Below are positions 1 through 13,447 of a stretch of 64,000 bases of DNA, piece by piece; the stretch's first letter is position 1, and each line of letters starts with the position of its first letter. Origin of the DNA: Ruegeria atlantica (GTDB lineage: Bacteria; Pseudomonadota; Alphaproteobacteria; Rhodobacterales; Rhodobacteraceae). The translations under genes were made by a program, and so were the position numbers. The notes beneath the pieces are model-generated. The model was given only the letters and a program-made list of their open reading frames with translations. It had not been told where the DNA came from and did not search any database. Location: assembly GCF_013033965.1 (NCBI RefSeq), contig NZ_WQFE01000002.1, positions 186,001 through 250,000 of the forward strand, in the 5' to 3' direction.

Positions 1-591
1 GGAATCATAAAGGCACCGGGCGAAAACACTATCGCTTATGATATTGGATCAGGTCGCGGCAACCTTTTGGCCGCATTGCTTGCCAAAGGTTATGATGCCT
101 ACGGATGTGAACCATCGGCCGAGTTAAGTCATCGTGCGCGCGCAGCTTTTGATCTGCCGGGTGATCGATTGATAACGACCTCGGCTTTGGATTTTCTGGC
201 GCAGCGCTCTGAAGAACAGGGACGCGTGAACATTATCTTCCTTTGGCATGTCATCGAGCACTTTGAGAATCCGATGGAAATCCTAAGGGAAGCCGTTAAG
301 TCTCTTGCTCCGGATGGCGTGCTTATCTGTCAGGGCCCGATGCTTTCGCCTGGTTATGTGTATCCGGCGCACCGGTTCTTCCATAGCGAGTCCAATATAG
401 CGTGGATTGCACGTGAGCTTGGACTGAAGGTCATCTTTTTGGATGGTTTCACGAAAGAGAGATTTATCTCGTTTGCGCTGGCTAAAGAAGAGCATCCTAA
501 GCCAGGGATCGATACTGTTTTTCTGACATCTCCGGAAGATGCCGTCGGCAGCTTGTACTATACGCTTTCGAAAGCGCTGGCGAATAACTAA
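1..591 (+). CDS. SAM-dependent methyltransferase, 5'-truncated by window edge
   Basis: The reading frame is open from base 1, so the N-terminus lies outside the window; an internal TTG at 67 is not the real start. The first visible residues contain a class I SAM-binding glycine loop (DIGSGRGN) followed by an acidic residue at the end of strand 2 (YGCEPS). Further on are FLWHVIEHFENP, typical of the Methyltransf_23/UbiE-like motif, and LAPDGVLICQGP. A small-molecule or glycan methyltransferase is likely, but the substrate cannot be inferred. It ends just before a strong hairpin terminator and converges on the metalloprotease gene. Confidence 0.8.
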   Translation, partial: GIIKAPGENTIAYDIGSGRGNLLAALLAKGYDAYGCEPSAELSHRARAAFDLPGDRLITTSALDFLAQRSEEQGRVNIIFLWHVIEHFENPMEILREAVKSLAPDGVLICQGPMLSPGYVYPAHRFFHSESNIAWIARELGLKVIFLDGFTKERFISFALAKEEHPKPGIDTVFLTSPEDAVGSLYYTLSKALANN

Positions 592-613
592 GTTTTGACG
601 GCAAGAATGAACT

Positions 614-650
614 AAAATGGCGGAATGCACTTTTCGTTCCGCCATTTTTT
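614..650. terminator. Bidirectional Rho-independent terminator
   Basis: A 12-bp arm at 614-625 (AAAATGGCGGAA) pairs with 637-648 around an 11-nt loop. The right arm runs into T residues and the left arm supplies the A-tract that reads as T on the minus strand. It sits between the 3' ends of the methyltransferase (+) and the metalloprotease (-), so it can end both transcripts. Confidence 0.85.
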
Positions 651-691
651 CGACCTATGGCAATGTTGGGATCCTGCTGGGCCCTTGCGCA

Positions 692-3607
692 TCACAGCCA
701 GAAAGCGTCCTCCTCGAGCAAGCTTTCAAGGATAACCTCTTCCGGCATCATTTCCTGATCAATACCGGCGCTGCCATTGGCGGCAACACGGAGCGCTTCA
801 TGCGGGGCGCTGATCAGAACATCAAGATCGCCGGCTTCAGCCCTTTCGGAGGAATTGGAATTTGCCAGTCTTTCCATTGATTCCGCGTGGAATTGGAAGT
901 CGTCTTCATCGTCATTCCCGGGCAAGGATGCCTGACGCCCTTCCGCGATTTTGGACTTCTGATTGTCGCTCGGCTGTAGCGCCAGTCTAGGCTCATTGAA
1001 CCCGACAGTTCCGCTCCCGTCGATATCATATCCATAAAAGCTCTCGACACTTACAACGTCGTCCACTTGAGCGTGGCTTACGTAATTGCCGTCGCCATCA
1101 AGGGTCCATTCAGTGTAGTTACGGTCGCCATCTTTCCACAGGACACGGTAGCCGCCTGCGGTAGCCTCGACGTGAATGGCGACCCAGCCTTCAAAACTGC
1201 TGGGGCTGACGTCTTGACCGTTAAATTTGATCCGTGTCGCGCCATCAATCAGGTAGAAACCCTGACGCGCAATTGCCAATGACGTTGATCCGTTTGTCTC
1301 GACCGTGGTGGTTTCATACCCAGTTGTCCCATTGTCATTCAGATCAACGCCGAAGAGAATTTCAGCATCTTCAATGACTCCGACGGGAGCATGAGACACA
1401 TACTCACCGTCGCCGTTCAGGGTCCAATCCGTGTATTCACCAGCTTCGTTCTTCCAGAGAACGCGGTACCCGCCATCCTTGGCTTCGACCTGTACGGCCT
1501 GCCAGCCAGCAAAGCTGCTTGGTCCGACATCTTCATCGTTGAACTTGATCCGTGTATCCGCGCCAATCAGGTAATACCCGTGGGTCGATTCCGACAGGGT
1601 TGTAGATCCGTTTGACTCGATGGTTCTGGTGGTATGGCCGATCGTACCATCGTTGTTAAAATCGACGTCGAACACGGTTTCAACATCAACAATGTTGTCG
1701 ACAGTCGTATGACTTACATATGAACCGCTTCCGTCCACGGTCCAATCCGTGTATTCCCCCGCGCCGTTTGTCCACAGAACCCGGTAACCATCGCCATCGG
1801 CCTCAACGTGAGTGGCTTTCCAGCCGGCAAAGCTGTTGGGTCCGACATCCTGACCGTTGAATTTGATCCGGGTATCCGTGCCGATCAAGTAGTACCCTTG
1901 AGTGGCTTCGCGGAGATTGGTCGAGCCATCTGTTTCGACGATGTTGATCGTGTGCCCGATTGTCCCGTCATCGTTCAGATCAGCATTAAAAAAGGTTTCC
2001 AGGTCGACAATGTTTTCAATGCGGTCAAATGTGATGAAATCACCTGAAGAATGTACGACCCAATTCACGTATTGACCGTCGGATTTTTTCCACAAAACCC
2101 GATAACCACCGTTGGAAGCCTGGGCTTGTACAGCCTGCCACCCTGCGAAGGTTTGGTCGCCGACGATTTGGTCTTTGTACTTCAAGCCAATGTTCAATGT
2201 GCCGCCGTCCAAAATGTAAGCGCCTTGCGCGGTGTGCTGCAGAACAGTGCCGTTCGTTTCGATATTCTGAACGGCCACTGCAGGGGTCAGGTCCGCCAGA
2301 TCGTAGGTCCATACTCCATTCTGGAACTGAAACAGTTCGACATCAGTGCCGACCGTGAATGTGAGGCGAGTGATCAGGTTAAGAAACTCGTAATTTCCGC
2401 CGTTGTTCAGGAACAGAAAATTGCTTAACGCGCTGGCAAATCTGACCGTATCATGCCCGGCGCCGCCAAAAAACGAACCCGCGTTGCTTGATACAAGGGC
2501 AATGTCGTCATCGTTTTCGCCATAAACGGTATCCGCACCACGCCCGTCCGCGAGGTGAATGACGTCATTGCCATTCCCGCCGTAGATTGTGTTGTTGTTG
2601 TATCCGTTTGATGCCGAGAAAATCGTATCGTGGCCATTGTGACCCCGCAGATCATTCACGGCACTGTTGCCGTGGATCGTGTCGTCGCCCCATCCGCCTG
2701 CAGCGTTTTCAATCACGACGCCATGGGCGATCGTGAATCCACCTTTGACCCCAGCGGCATGAGAAACGACACCACCGCCGGTACTTGAATAATCCAGAGT
2801 GGCTGATCGCAGATCGATAGTAGCCCCCTGATGGCCATTATGGGCAATGATGTCGATGCCGCCGGTATCCCAGATGGCTTGGTAACCTACGCCAGCAACA
2901 TTCGCGGCCGAAAGGATATAAACGTTGTCGCCAGAATTGGTTGACGTGTTTGCGCCATACATTTCCTGCAAGGCGGCAATATCCAGTGCGCCCAGTCCGG
3001 TTGACCCGCCATAAGTTGCCGAAGTCGAGAGCAGACCATTTTGCTGGGTCCAGCCGTCATTATAGGACATGACGGTGTAAACACCCTGATTCAAGTTTCC
3101 GGCCCCGAAAGAATCGAAAGGGGAGGTCACTCCGGTCATGACAGATGTGCCAAGTCCGTTGTCATGCGGGTGCGCCAAACCCAAGGCATGCCCAATTTCA
3201 TGAACGATTGTGGTGAAGAAAAACCCGCCGGGATCTCCATTACTCTGAGTGCCCGGTCTCCAAAAATCAGTGCTGTATACACCTGCGGATGGACCGAAAA
3301 AGTTTATTTGATGTGAACCTAGTGTGCTTGGTCCTCCGAAGACCGAACTAGGCGCAATAAATTCGACCAGGTCAGCCGACGGGCTGCCAGATTCAACAAA
3401 TCTGATGTTTGCTACAGCTTCAATGACGGCGAGCGCTGCCCTGAATTCCGCTTTGTATGCTTCAGTCCAGGTCTGCGAGTCGACGGCTTTGCCGAAGTGA
3501 TACGTAAGTACGGTCGCCGTGCTGTCAATTCCATCACCATAGGCCACAGACCCTTGAATTGAGTGAAGTGGTGAAGAGGAGGAGGGCCTCGAAACACTGG
3601 TGACCAT
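692..3607 (-). CDS. Secreted M10 (serralysin/matrixin-like) metalloprotease with RTX-like motifs and four W-rich repeats
   Basis: This 971-aa protein is probably a secreted zinc protease. Residues 136-147 carry the zinc motif HEIGHALGLAHP (H136, H140, H146) and the Met-turn VMSYND lies near residue 180. Weak calcium-binding RTX-like nonapeptides follow around 305-390 (GGNGNDVI, GGAGHDTV). Residues about 448-870 are four repeats of about 106 aa, each a tryptophan-rich domain resembling Pfam W_rich_C followed by an EF-hand-like loop (DLNDDGTIG). There is no N-terminal signal peptide, and the acidic C-terminus ending DAFWL fits type I secretion. The ATG start is preceded by GAGG. The ABC exporter upstream is on the same strand, but no membrane-fusion protein or TolC homologue is present. 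Confidence 0.88.
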   Translation of the reverse strand: MVTSVSRPSSSSPLHSIQGSVAYGDGIDSTATVLTYHFGKAVDSQTWTEAYKAEFRAALAVIEAVANIRFVESGSPSADLVEFIAPSSVFGGPSTLGSHQINFFGPSAGVYSTDFWRPGTQSNGDPGGFFFTTIVHEIGHALGLAHPHDNGLGTSVMTGVTSPFDSFGAGNLNQGVYTVMSYNDGWTQQNGLLSTSATYGGSTGLGALDIAALQEMYGANTSTNSGDNVYILSAANVAGVGYQAIWDTGGIDIIAHNGHQGATIDLRSATLDYSSTGGGVVSHAAGVKGGFTIAHGVVIENAAGGWGDDTIHGNSAVNDLRGHNGHDTIFSASNGYNNNTIYGGNGNDVIHLADGRGADTVYGENDDDIALVSSNAGSFFGGAGHDTVRFASALSNFLFLNNGGNYEFLNLITRLTFTVGTDVELFQFQNGVWTYDLADLTPAVAVQNIETNGTVLQHTAQGAYILDGGTLNIGLKYKDQIVGDQTFAGWQAVQAQASNGGYRVLWKKSDGQYVNWVVHSSGDFITFDRIENIVDLETFFNADLNDDGTIGHTINIVETDGSTNLREATQGYYLIGTDTRIKFNGQDVGPNSFAGWKATHVEADGDGYRVLWTNGAGEYTDWTVDGSGSYVSHTTVDNIVDVETVFDVDFNNDGTIGHTTRTIESNGSTTLSESTHGYYLIGADTRIKFNDEDVGPSSFAGWQAVQVEAKDGGYRVLWKNEAGEYTDWTLNGDGEYVSHAPVGVIEDAEILFGVDLNDNGTTGYETTTVETNGSTSLAIARQGFYLIDGATRIKFNGQDVSPSSFEGWVAIHVEATAGGYRVLWKDGDRNYTEWTLDGDGNYVSHAQVDDVVSVESFYGYDIDGSGTVGFNEPRLALQPSDNQKSKIAEGRQASLPGNDDEDDFQFHAESMERLANSNSSERAEAGDLDVLISAPHEALRVAANGSAGIDQEMMPEEVILESLLEEDAFWL
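998..2266 (-). repeat. Four tandem coding repeats of about 106 codons
   Basis: The translated repeats start at ETNG-, VETDG-, IESNG- and VETNG-type segments (near residues 450, 558, 664 and 770). Each contains GYYLI or AYILD, a KFNGQDV-like strand, GW, GYRVLW, a Y-x-x-W turn and a final D-x-[ND]-x-[DS]-G calcium-loop-like motif. Repeats 2-4 are more alike than repeat 1, consistent with recent tandem duplication. Confidence 0.85.
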
Positions 3608-3893
3608 ATTTTAGCCTCAAGATGAGATGTTGTAATTTACGCGGCAATGTCATTCCGCAACTTGTCATTTTCATGGCGGAGAAGAAGTCTCTGAATTTTT
3701 TAATTAAATCTCTGGTTGTGAGAGTTTAAGTCTCAAATTCAAAGTTTTCAAAGATGATGGGACACAAATGCAACAACTTTCTGGCGGTTCCCAGCGCGCC
3801 TTAATCCGGTACCGCATCTCCGCCATGAACCCAGTTGCCACGCCGCCCCTGCCGCGGTGGGGTGACGCGTCTATACAATCAGCGTCGCGAAGA

Positions 3894-5690
3894 TCAATCC
3901 GCGATTTCGGTCTGTGCGCTGGCTGCAGGTTCGCGTTTCTTGAACTGCCGGTCGAACAGATTGCGGAACTGGCCATTGAGTTCCATAAGCTCGTCCAAAT
4001 TGCCTTGTTCGACAACGGCCCCATCCTGAACGACCATGATCTTATCGGCTTCAAGAACGGTCGAAAGACGGTGCGCAATAACAATCACAGTCATGTTCTG
4101 CGTCAACGCGTCCAGGGCCGACTTCACCAGCGCTTCGGATTCTGCGTCCAATGCGCTGGTGGCTTCGTCCAGCAACAAGATCTCGGCATTGCGTAGGATC
4201 GCGCGGGCGATGGCGATGCGTTGCTTCTGACCACCGGACAGGAATGTTCCGTTTTCCCCGACATGTGTGTCATAGCCGTTGGACAGTTCACAAATAAAGT
4301 CATGCGCATGTGCGGCCTTCGCAGCCTCGATGACCTCTTCATCCGTTGCATCTGGTGCCGAGCAGCGCAGGTTTTCCATTACCGAAGCGGAAAACAGGAA
4401 CGTGTCTTGGCCCACGTAAGAAATCTTGCGCCTCAGCGAAGAGTAGCTGGCTTCCCGGAGGTTTTGACCGTCAATTTCGACACTTCCCCCATCGGGGTCG
4501 TAGAACCGCATTATCAGACCGAAAATTGTCGACTTACCGCCGCCCGATTGGCCGACCAGCGCAGTGGTTTTTCCGGCTTCGAAAACCAAATTCATGTCTT
4601 CGATCACTGGCATTGAACCTTGATAGCCGAAGGTGACATTGCGCAGAGCTATTTCGCCGGGCCCATCAAGCAGATCGCGTGCCTCGGGATTTTCCTGCAT
4701 CGTGTCTTCCTGATCCAGCAGGCCGAACAAAAGACCAACACCCACCATTGCGGTCTCGATTTGAACGCGCATTCTCGACAAGCGTTTTGCCGGCTCATAT
4801 GCCATCAGCAGGGCGGTAATAAACGACATCAACTGGCCTGCAGTTGGCTGTTCACTGCCCGCAATCCCAAGTGTGCTGACGACCAGAACACCTGCAACGG
4901 CCAAGCCGGCCAGAAACTCCATCAACGGGCTGGCAATGGATTGCAGTCTTGCAATGTCGTTCGAACGCTCTTCGACCTTGCGGATAGCTGTGTCCATGCG
5001 GGTGATCATCCGATCTTCAAGCGAGAAGACCTTGATTACCTTGATACCGACCGTCGTCTCCTGCAGGACGCGGATGATTTCAGCCAAAGACTTGAACTCG
5101 GCCTGCATGATTGCGCGAACGCTTTTTAGAAGGTGCCGCACGCCCAGCAAAGCGATAGGTCCGACGACGAAGAACATGATCGAAAGTACAGGTTGCTGGT
5201 ACACCATGACGATCACAAGGCCCACCAACGTCAATGCATCCCGAACGAATCCGGTGACAAGAACATCGATAAGTTGCCGGGCTGCCTGAGCACCATGAGT
5301 CGTTCGCATCAGCAAATCTGCAGATTCGTTTTCAGCGAAGAAGGAAACGCCGTGCCGCAACAGTTTGCGATACACGCGGTCTTGTTGTGTCGCGACGATC
5401 CGGTTGCCCGCACGCGCCAGGTAGATGGCTTGGATGTAAGAGGCGACCGCCTTGGTCAGGAAGAGCAGAACAACGCCCAGAGCGATCACGGCTGCCCAGT
5501 CACGCATTTCAGGGCTGGTCATCGCATCAACGATGTACTCCATCATGAAAGCGGAGCCTGCGGTGGTCGCAGCGACGGCGATCATTGCAACGATGGCAAC
5601 GGCATAAAGAGGACCCTGAGCGAAAAAACTCTCGGAAATGAGGCGGCCCATATAGCCTGATCGCCATTCGGTCCAGGCACGCTTAATCAT
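3894..5690 (-). CDS. MsbA-like ABC exporter (fused permease and ATPase)
   Basis: This 598-aa half-transporter is expected to act as a homodimeric inner-membrane exporter. The N-terminal half has about six hydrophobic segments (residues about 25-320). The ATPase half has Walker A GQSGGGKST, the ABC signature LSGGQKQRIAIARA, Walker B ILLLDEATSAL and the switch His in VIAHRLS. It most resembles lipid/polysaccharide exporters (MsbA type) and lacks the N-terminal C39-like domain of many type I secretion ATPases. It lies 286 bp upstream of the metalloprotease on the same strand and diverges from the glycan genes, so it could serve either; the cargo is unknown. Confidence 0.85.
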   Translation of the reverse strand: MIKRAWTEWRSGYMGRLISESFFAQGPLYAVAIVAMIAVAATTAGSAFMMEYIVDAMTSPEMRDWAAVIALGVVLLFLTKAVASYIQAIYLARAGNRIVATQQDRVYRKLLRHGVSFFAENESADLLMRTTHGAQAARQLIDVLVTGFVRDALTLVGLVIVMVYQQPVLSIMFFVVGPIALLGVRHLLKSVRAIMQAEFKSLAEIIRVLQETTVGIKVIKVFSLEDRMITRMDTAIRKVEERSNDIARLQSIASPLMEFLAGLAVAGVLVVSTLGIAGSEQPTAGQLMSFITALLMAYEPAKRLSRMRVQIETAMVGVGLLFGLLDQEDTMQENPEARDLLDGPGEIALRNVTFGYQGSMPVIEDMNLVFEAGKTTALVGQSGGGKSTIFGLIMRFYDPDGGSVEIDGQNLREASYSSLRRKISYVGQDTFLFSASVMENLRCSAPDATDEEVIEAAKAAHAHDFICELSNGYDTHVGENGTFLSGGQKQRIAIARAILRNAEILLLDEATSALDAESEALVKSALDALTQNMTVIVIAHRLSTVLEADKIMVVQDGAVVEQGNLDELMELNGQFRNLFDRQFKKREPAASAQTEIAD

Positions 5691-6275
5691 TGCATTCTCC
5701 AGATCATGAAATCATGCGCTCGCTCAGATAACCTATAATCGTTCCTGCCTAAAGGGCAGATCAAATGACGCGACAGAGTTGCCCAATCGAACGGTTGCGC
5801 AGAGAGTCCGCCAAATAGGGAGTGCCAAAGCGTTGTGCAAGGTACTGACGTTCGCATTGAGCGGGGTGGCACAGTATACTGCGAGTTTTCCCGCGCCGAC
5901 CATACCAGCACTTTTTGGGTCGAGGCCCGCAGTTGTTTGCTCAACTTTAAGGGGTTCTGTGTGGAAAATATTGCGCCGAAAAACTCCTGAAATCTGATAA
6001 AAAACATAGCTGTTGGCAAAATCTCGCGCTACCGCTATCGGTGCTGTCAAACGATTTTCATTTTGGTTTCATTGTGATATGTATATGCGGGGAAGAATGG
6101 AAGCTCTGATTTTGTAGGGCTGAGAGCTGTAGTGTGAGTATAACGATTGAAATTCGGCGGTTTTTTGCCGCAGTAAGTCCTCGTCGCGTAGTGGGAAAAG
6201 AACAGACCTTTTACCCTTGTGCTTGGTAAATGCGGCCCATAATTACGCGGTGCAAAAATTATTGGTAATGGAACA
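5691..6275. other. Divergent intergenic region, no gene recognised
   Basis: This 585-bp region lies between the start codons of the ABC exporter (-) and the GT25 gene (+). No credible coding sequence, tRNA or strong terminator was found; the part after about 6050 is AT-richer. It presumably holds both promoters, but no confident -35/-10 pair was assigned. Confidence 0.5.
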
Positions 6276-7072
6276 GTGTCGATTAAGACCGTCATTCTGA
6301 GTTTGCCGAAAGATGTAGAACGGCGACGTTTCTGCGAAAGCGAATTTGCCCGCTTTGGCTTGAACCATGAGTTTTGCGACGCCATCCCCGGTGAGCAGCT
6401 GAACAACTCGGAGTTGCATCACCTTTACGATGCCGACATGAACCGGACCAAATTCAAACGTCCGCTCAGCCGCAATGAAGTCGCCTGTACCTTGGGGCAT
6501 CGCCAGATATGGCAGGAAATTGCTGACTCGTCCGACTATGTGAATCTTGTTTTGGAAGACGACGCAACTTTCGTGCAGGACCCCAGACCATTTTTTAATG
6601 AGCTGACCGAATGCGGAGAATGTTTCGAAGACGTTATGATCAAGATTGATGGTGTGTCGGGAAACAACGGGCAGGTTATCAAATCTGTTGCAGATCAAGA
6701 GCTTGTGCTGTCTGATCGCCTGCCACCCAGAACCACAGGCTATATCATCGGCCGTCGTGCCGCCGCTCGGCTCTTGGCGCTCGAAGCCCCTATTGCGCGC
6801 CCTATCGACATAGACCTCAAGTTCTATTGGGAACACAACGTGCCTATTCTCACTCTTGCCGAGCAGATGGTTGCAGAGCGCAAAGAGACAGACAGCACAA
6901 TTGACCCCTGCCGCAGTAAAATGAAACCCGGCTCACCCATGGCCAGATTTGTCCGAAACATAATGTACCAGACAAAGTACACCTACGGGCGGTTGAGCCA
7001 TCCTCTGAATCCAGACATGATTGAAGGGCTCGGCCCCTTGATGCAGGCCGGTAATCGGGTTCGGAACCGCGT

Positions 7073-7076
<4 letters not shown>
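6276..7076 (+). CDS. Glycosyltransferase family 25 (LPS glycosyltransferase-like)
   Basis: This 266-aa protein matches the GT25 pattern. The N-terminus SIKTVILSLPKDVERR is followed by an LSRNEVACTLGH segment and the acidic LVLEDDATF motif, which supplies the metal/nucleotide-sugar aspartates. These enzymes usually transfer galactose or similar sugars to lipooligosaccharide or glycan. The GTG start at 6276 is used because no better in-frame ATG with a ribosome site was seen. It overlaps the DUF707 gene by 4 bp and is followed by UDP-galactopyranose mutase, suggesting one glycan operon. Donor and acceptor are not known. Confidence 0.82.
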
Positions 7077-10132
<3,056 letters not shown>

Positions 10133-10136
<4 letters not shown>

Positions 10137-11398
10137 GAATATGCCTCACGCGGCTGAGAGGTCAGCTTGCCGGATGCCATGGCGGCCAGCGCGACCATGG
10201 CGGCTGCGGTGCCCAGAACCAGTGGAAGCCCACCGATTTGGTAGGTCAGGCCGGACAGAACTGTCCCGATAAGACGGCCCGCCGCGTTGGCCATGTAGTA
10301 GAAGCCCACATCCATCGTCACCCGCTCGGACTTGGTGAAAGCCAGGATCAGGTAGGAATGCAGCGATGAGTTGACCGCGAAGACGGCCCCGAAGACCAAC
10401 AAGCCCAACACAAGCGTAACGGTCAGCCAGGTTGCGGGTCCGGAGGAGAACAGAACCGCCACGGCCAGGGCAGCAGGCACACAGAACAGGGCAGCAGCCC
10501 AGTTTCGGGCAGCGTGGATCAGGTCATCTTCCGTGCGTTCTTTGGCACGCAGGATGTTCGGCGCGCTGGCCTGAACAGCCCCGTAAAGGATAACCCAGAC
10601 GGCCATGAAGGTTCCGATCAGGAAAAATGCCGCGTGGTTGCCCGCCTCGGTGCCGTCGGACAGGACGGCGTAGAAATAGATCGGGATGCCGACCACGAAC
10701 CACACGTCCCGCGCACCGAACAGGAACACGCGTGCGGCTGAAAGCCAGTTCACATTGGCGGATTTCGAAAAAACCTCGGAGAATTCCGCGCCCTTGCGCC
10801 CTTTGGGCAGGCCAGGCGGCATCAAAACGAAGACAGCGACCAGAATGACCGCCAGCACAATCGCCATGGCCAGTGTCGCCCACATAAAACCAACGGTCGC
10901 CAGCAGGCCTGCCCCCAAAAGGAACCCCAACCCTTTGACCGCATTCTTAGACCCGGTCAGCACGGCAACCCAGCGAAACAGTCCGCCGCCCTCGGTCGGT
11001 GCCAGCAGTTTCACAGCTGATTTCGAGGACATCTTGGCCAGATCCTTGGCTACCCCGCTGGCCCCTTGAACAACCATCACAAAAGCAACTTTTGCCGGAA
11101 TCGGCCAGTTAGGATCTAGTTGGGTAAGAACCAGCAACGCCCCAACCTGCAACGCCAGCCCCGCATACAGCGTCGAGGTCAGCCCGAACCGCGCGGCGAT
11201 CCATCCGGCGGCCAGGTTCGTACCCATGCCGGCGATCTCATACAGAACAAACAGGTATGCCAGCTGAACCGGTGAGAATCCCATCGTGTGAAAGTGCAAC
11301 AGCACCAGCATACGAAGCGCCCCGTCGGTCAGCATAAAGGCCCAGTAGGCTGCCGTGACCGCGACATAGGCCGACAAACCTTCGGGCCGCCGGGTCAC
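10133..11398 (-). CDS. arsJ: Organoarsenical efflux MFS transporter ArsJ
   Basis: This 421-aa MFS protein has about twelve hydrophobic segments. ArsJ family members export 1-arseno-3-phosphoglycerate, the unstable arsenylated product made by a partner GAPDH; extrusion and hydrolysis outside amounts to arsenate export. The identification rests on MFS character plus direct coupling to a GAPDH gene (4-bp overlap at 11395-11398) inside an ars operon. Recognisable segments include [18 protein letters not shown] and [18 protein letters not shown]. Confidence 0.9.
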
Positions 11399-12393
11399 AG
11401 CGAGGCACCAACCATCAGTGCAACATCGACCAGCCGATGCGCATAGCCCATTTCATTGTCGTACCAGGCATAGATCTTCACCTGGGTGCCATTCACCACC
11501 ATGGTCGAGGGCGCATCGACAATCGAAGAGCGTTCGTCATTGGTGTAGTCGGTCGAAACCAGCGGCCGCGTTTCATAACCCAGGATGCCCTTCAACTCAG
11601 CCTCAGAAGCGGCTTTGAACAGCGCGTTGACCTCTTCGACAGTGGTTTCACGTTCGACTTCGAACACACAATCGGTCAGCGACGCGTTCAGCAGCGGTAC
11701 GCGAACCGCGTGACCGTTCAGCCGCCCCTTGAGGTCCGGGTAGATCAGTGTGATCGCCGTGGCCGATCCGGTGGTGGTCGGGATCAGCGAGTTCAAGGCG
11801 GACCGCGCCCGGCGCAGGTCTTTGGCGGGGCGGTCCACTATGGTTTGTGTATTGGTCACGTCGTGGATCGTGGTCATCGACCCATGGCGAATGCCAAGGT
11901 TCTCATGGATGACCTTGACGACCGGGGCCAGACAATTCGTGGTGCAGGACGCCGCCGTCACGATACGGTGGACAGCCGGATCATATGTGTCCTCATTCAC
12001 GCCCATGACGATGTTGGCGGTCGGCCCATCTTTGACCGGGGCCGAGACAACAACCTTCTTCACTCCGGCTTCGAAGTAAGGTGCCAGTTTGGCCCCGGTC
12101 TTGAAGACGCCGGTGCAGTCGATCACCACATCGACACCCTCCAGCGGCAGGGCTTTCAGATCCTTGGTGCCGATAAAGGGCAGGCGGGTGCCGTTGATCG
12201 TAACGCTGTTGGCGTCATGCCCGAAGCTGGTGTCCCAGCGCCCATGCACGGTGTCAAATTCCAACAGATGCGCGTGCATTTCCGGGTCGCCGACTGCGTC
12301 ATTGATCCAGGCGATCTTAGCGCCCTTGTCCAGCAGCGGTTTCAGGGCCAGCTTTCCCATCCGGCCCAGCCCGTTCACAGCGTAGGTTGTCAT
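11395..12393 (-). CDS. ArsJ-associated glyceraldehyde-3-phosphate dehydrogenase
   Basis: This 332-aa GAPDH has the catalytic cysteine motif [11 protein letters not shown] and the C-terminal segment [16 protein letters not shown]. With arsenate in place of phosphate, the enzyme yields 1-arseno-3-phosphoglycerate, the ArsJ substrate. It overlaps both neighbours by 4 bp, showing it is an operon member and not the glycolytic copy. The N-terminal NAD-binding glycine motif reads [14 protein letters not shown], with Leu where glycolytic enzymes usually have Phe (GFGRIGR). Confidence 0.92.
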   Translation of the reverse strand: MTTYAVNGLGRMGKLALKPLLDKGAKIAWINDAVGDPEMHAHLLEFDTVHGRWDTSFGHDANSVTINGTRLPFIGTKDLKALPLEGVDVVIDCTGVFKTGAKLAPYFEAGVKKVVVSAPVKDGPTANIVMGVNEDTYDPAVHRIVTAASCTTNCLAPVVKVIHENLGIRHGSMTTIHDVTNTQTIVDRPAKDLRRARSALNSLIPTTTGSATAITLIYPDLKGRLNGHAVRVPLLNASLTDCVFEVERETTVEEVNALFKAASEAELKGILGYETRPLVSTDYTNDERSSIVDAPSTMVVNGTQVKIYAWYDNEMGYAHRLVDVALMVGASL

Positions 12394-13223
12394 TTCATAT
12401 CCTCGGGTGACGTTCTGCCGATTTCATCGACAGCAGATTGCAGGGCAATCCGGTCAAGGCTTTCGACCGGCAAAGACGTAAAGGCTTCGATCCGGCGCTT
12501 GAGCGCGCCGTAAGCATTTTGGAACGCAAGGCTCTTTTCGGCATCCGTACCGTCCGCCTTGACCGGGTCTGGCATGCCCCAGTGGCCACTTATTGGTTGG
12601 CCTTCCCAGGCTGGGCATTCCTCATTCGCAGCCTGATTGCAGACGGTGAAGACAAAGTCCATCTCGGGTGCGCCGGGTGCTGCGAACTCTGACATGTGCT
12701 TGGACCGAAGGACGGACGTGTCGTGCCCTTTATCACCCAGAACTTGCATGGCGAACGGGTTGAGCTTTGACGTGGGCTGCGTACCTGCCGAATAAACATT
12801 GAACCTGTCACCCCCCATCATGCGCAGCAAGGATTCGGCAAAAATCGATCGGGCGGAGTTGCCGACACACAGAAACAGAACGTTGTATTTCCGATCGGCC
12901 ACGACCTCAGTTCCCTGAGCATAAGGCATGCAGATATCGGGGCGGCCACGGCAGCAATCGACGATAAGGTAGTCAAGCATCTGCTGCACGTTCTCCATTT
13001 CAATGGAATAGAGCAAAGAGGTTCCTGAGCGTTCCTGCTTTATCAGACCAGAACGCTGAAGCGCATTCAGGTAGTTCGACAGGGTGCTGGCCTTCAGGTC
13101 GAGTTCCGCCGCCAGTTCTCCCGCAGGGACATTGTCAGGAAAACGTCGCATCAACATGCGAAACACAAGGATGCGCTGCGGATGACCAAGTATGGCTAGT
13201 TGGTCTGTTATTCGTTCTATCAT
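12390..13223 (-). CDS. ArsR repressor fused to ArsC-type arsenate reductase
   Basis: This 277-aa fusion has a winged-helix ArsR domain at residues about 1-90 ([21 protein letters not shown] as recognition region). A cysteine cluster follows (C90, C91, C98 in [10 protein letters not shown]), a plausible As(III) sensor. A low-molecular-weight phosphatase-type arsenate reductase occupies residues about 112-250. Its P-loop is CVGNSARS (C119-x5-R), and the late DPVKADG supplies the general acid Asp. Such fusions are known in proteobacterial ars operons. The start codon sits inside a perfect palindrome and no Shine-Dalgarno is visible, suggesting an autorepressed, possibly leaderless message. Confidence 0.93.
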   Translation of the reverse strand: MIERITDQLAILGHPQRILVFRMLMRRFPDNVPAGELAAELDLKASTLSNYLNALQRSGLIKQERSGTSLLYSIEMENVQQMLDYLIVDCCRGRPDICMPYAQGTEVVADRKYNVLFLCVGNSARSIFAESLLRMMGGDRFNVYSAGTQPTSKLNPFAMQVLGDKGHDTSVLRSKHMSEFAAPGAPEMDFVFTVCNQAANEECPAWEGQPISGHWGMPDPVKADGTDAEKSLAFQNAYGALKRRIEAFTSLPVESLDRIALQSAVDEIGRTSPEDMK

Positions 13224-13259
13224 ATTTCATGAAATATAGAAATAATATAGATCAGTCAA
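13222..13259 (-). promoter_or_regulatory. Probable ArsR operator and promoter of the ars operon
   Basis: ATATTTCATGAAATAT (13222-13237) is a perfect 16-bp palindrome that includes the arsRC start codon (13223-13221). Reading the minus strand, TTGACT (13259-13254) and TATATT (13238-13233) form a -35/-10 pair with a short 15-bp spacer. That places transcription start within a few bases of the ATG. The palindrome covers the -10 and start, ideal for autorepression. Confidence 0.7.
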
Positions 13260-13447
13260 TCGTAATGATGCGGTCACGAAACGCGAGGGTAACTGGCCAA
13301 AAAGGCGACGCTTTTTCGCTGGGCTTCAAAGGCGGTGCGGGTGGCCGGAGACTTTAGCGTCAGGAATCGCAACAACGCTTACAAAGGACATCCAAGGCTA
13401 TCGAGACTTGCACGCGTCAGCACTTGAGTTTAAAGGAACCATCGCTT

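Noticed and set aside
3704..3893. Small minus-strand reading frame downstream of the ABC exporter
   Set aside because: It continues into the exporter gene in another frame, has no ribosome site and no family resemblance.
692..5690. Complete type I secretion system
   Set aside because: Only a protease and an MsbA-like exporter occur; no membrane-fusion protein or outer-membrane channel is present in the window.
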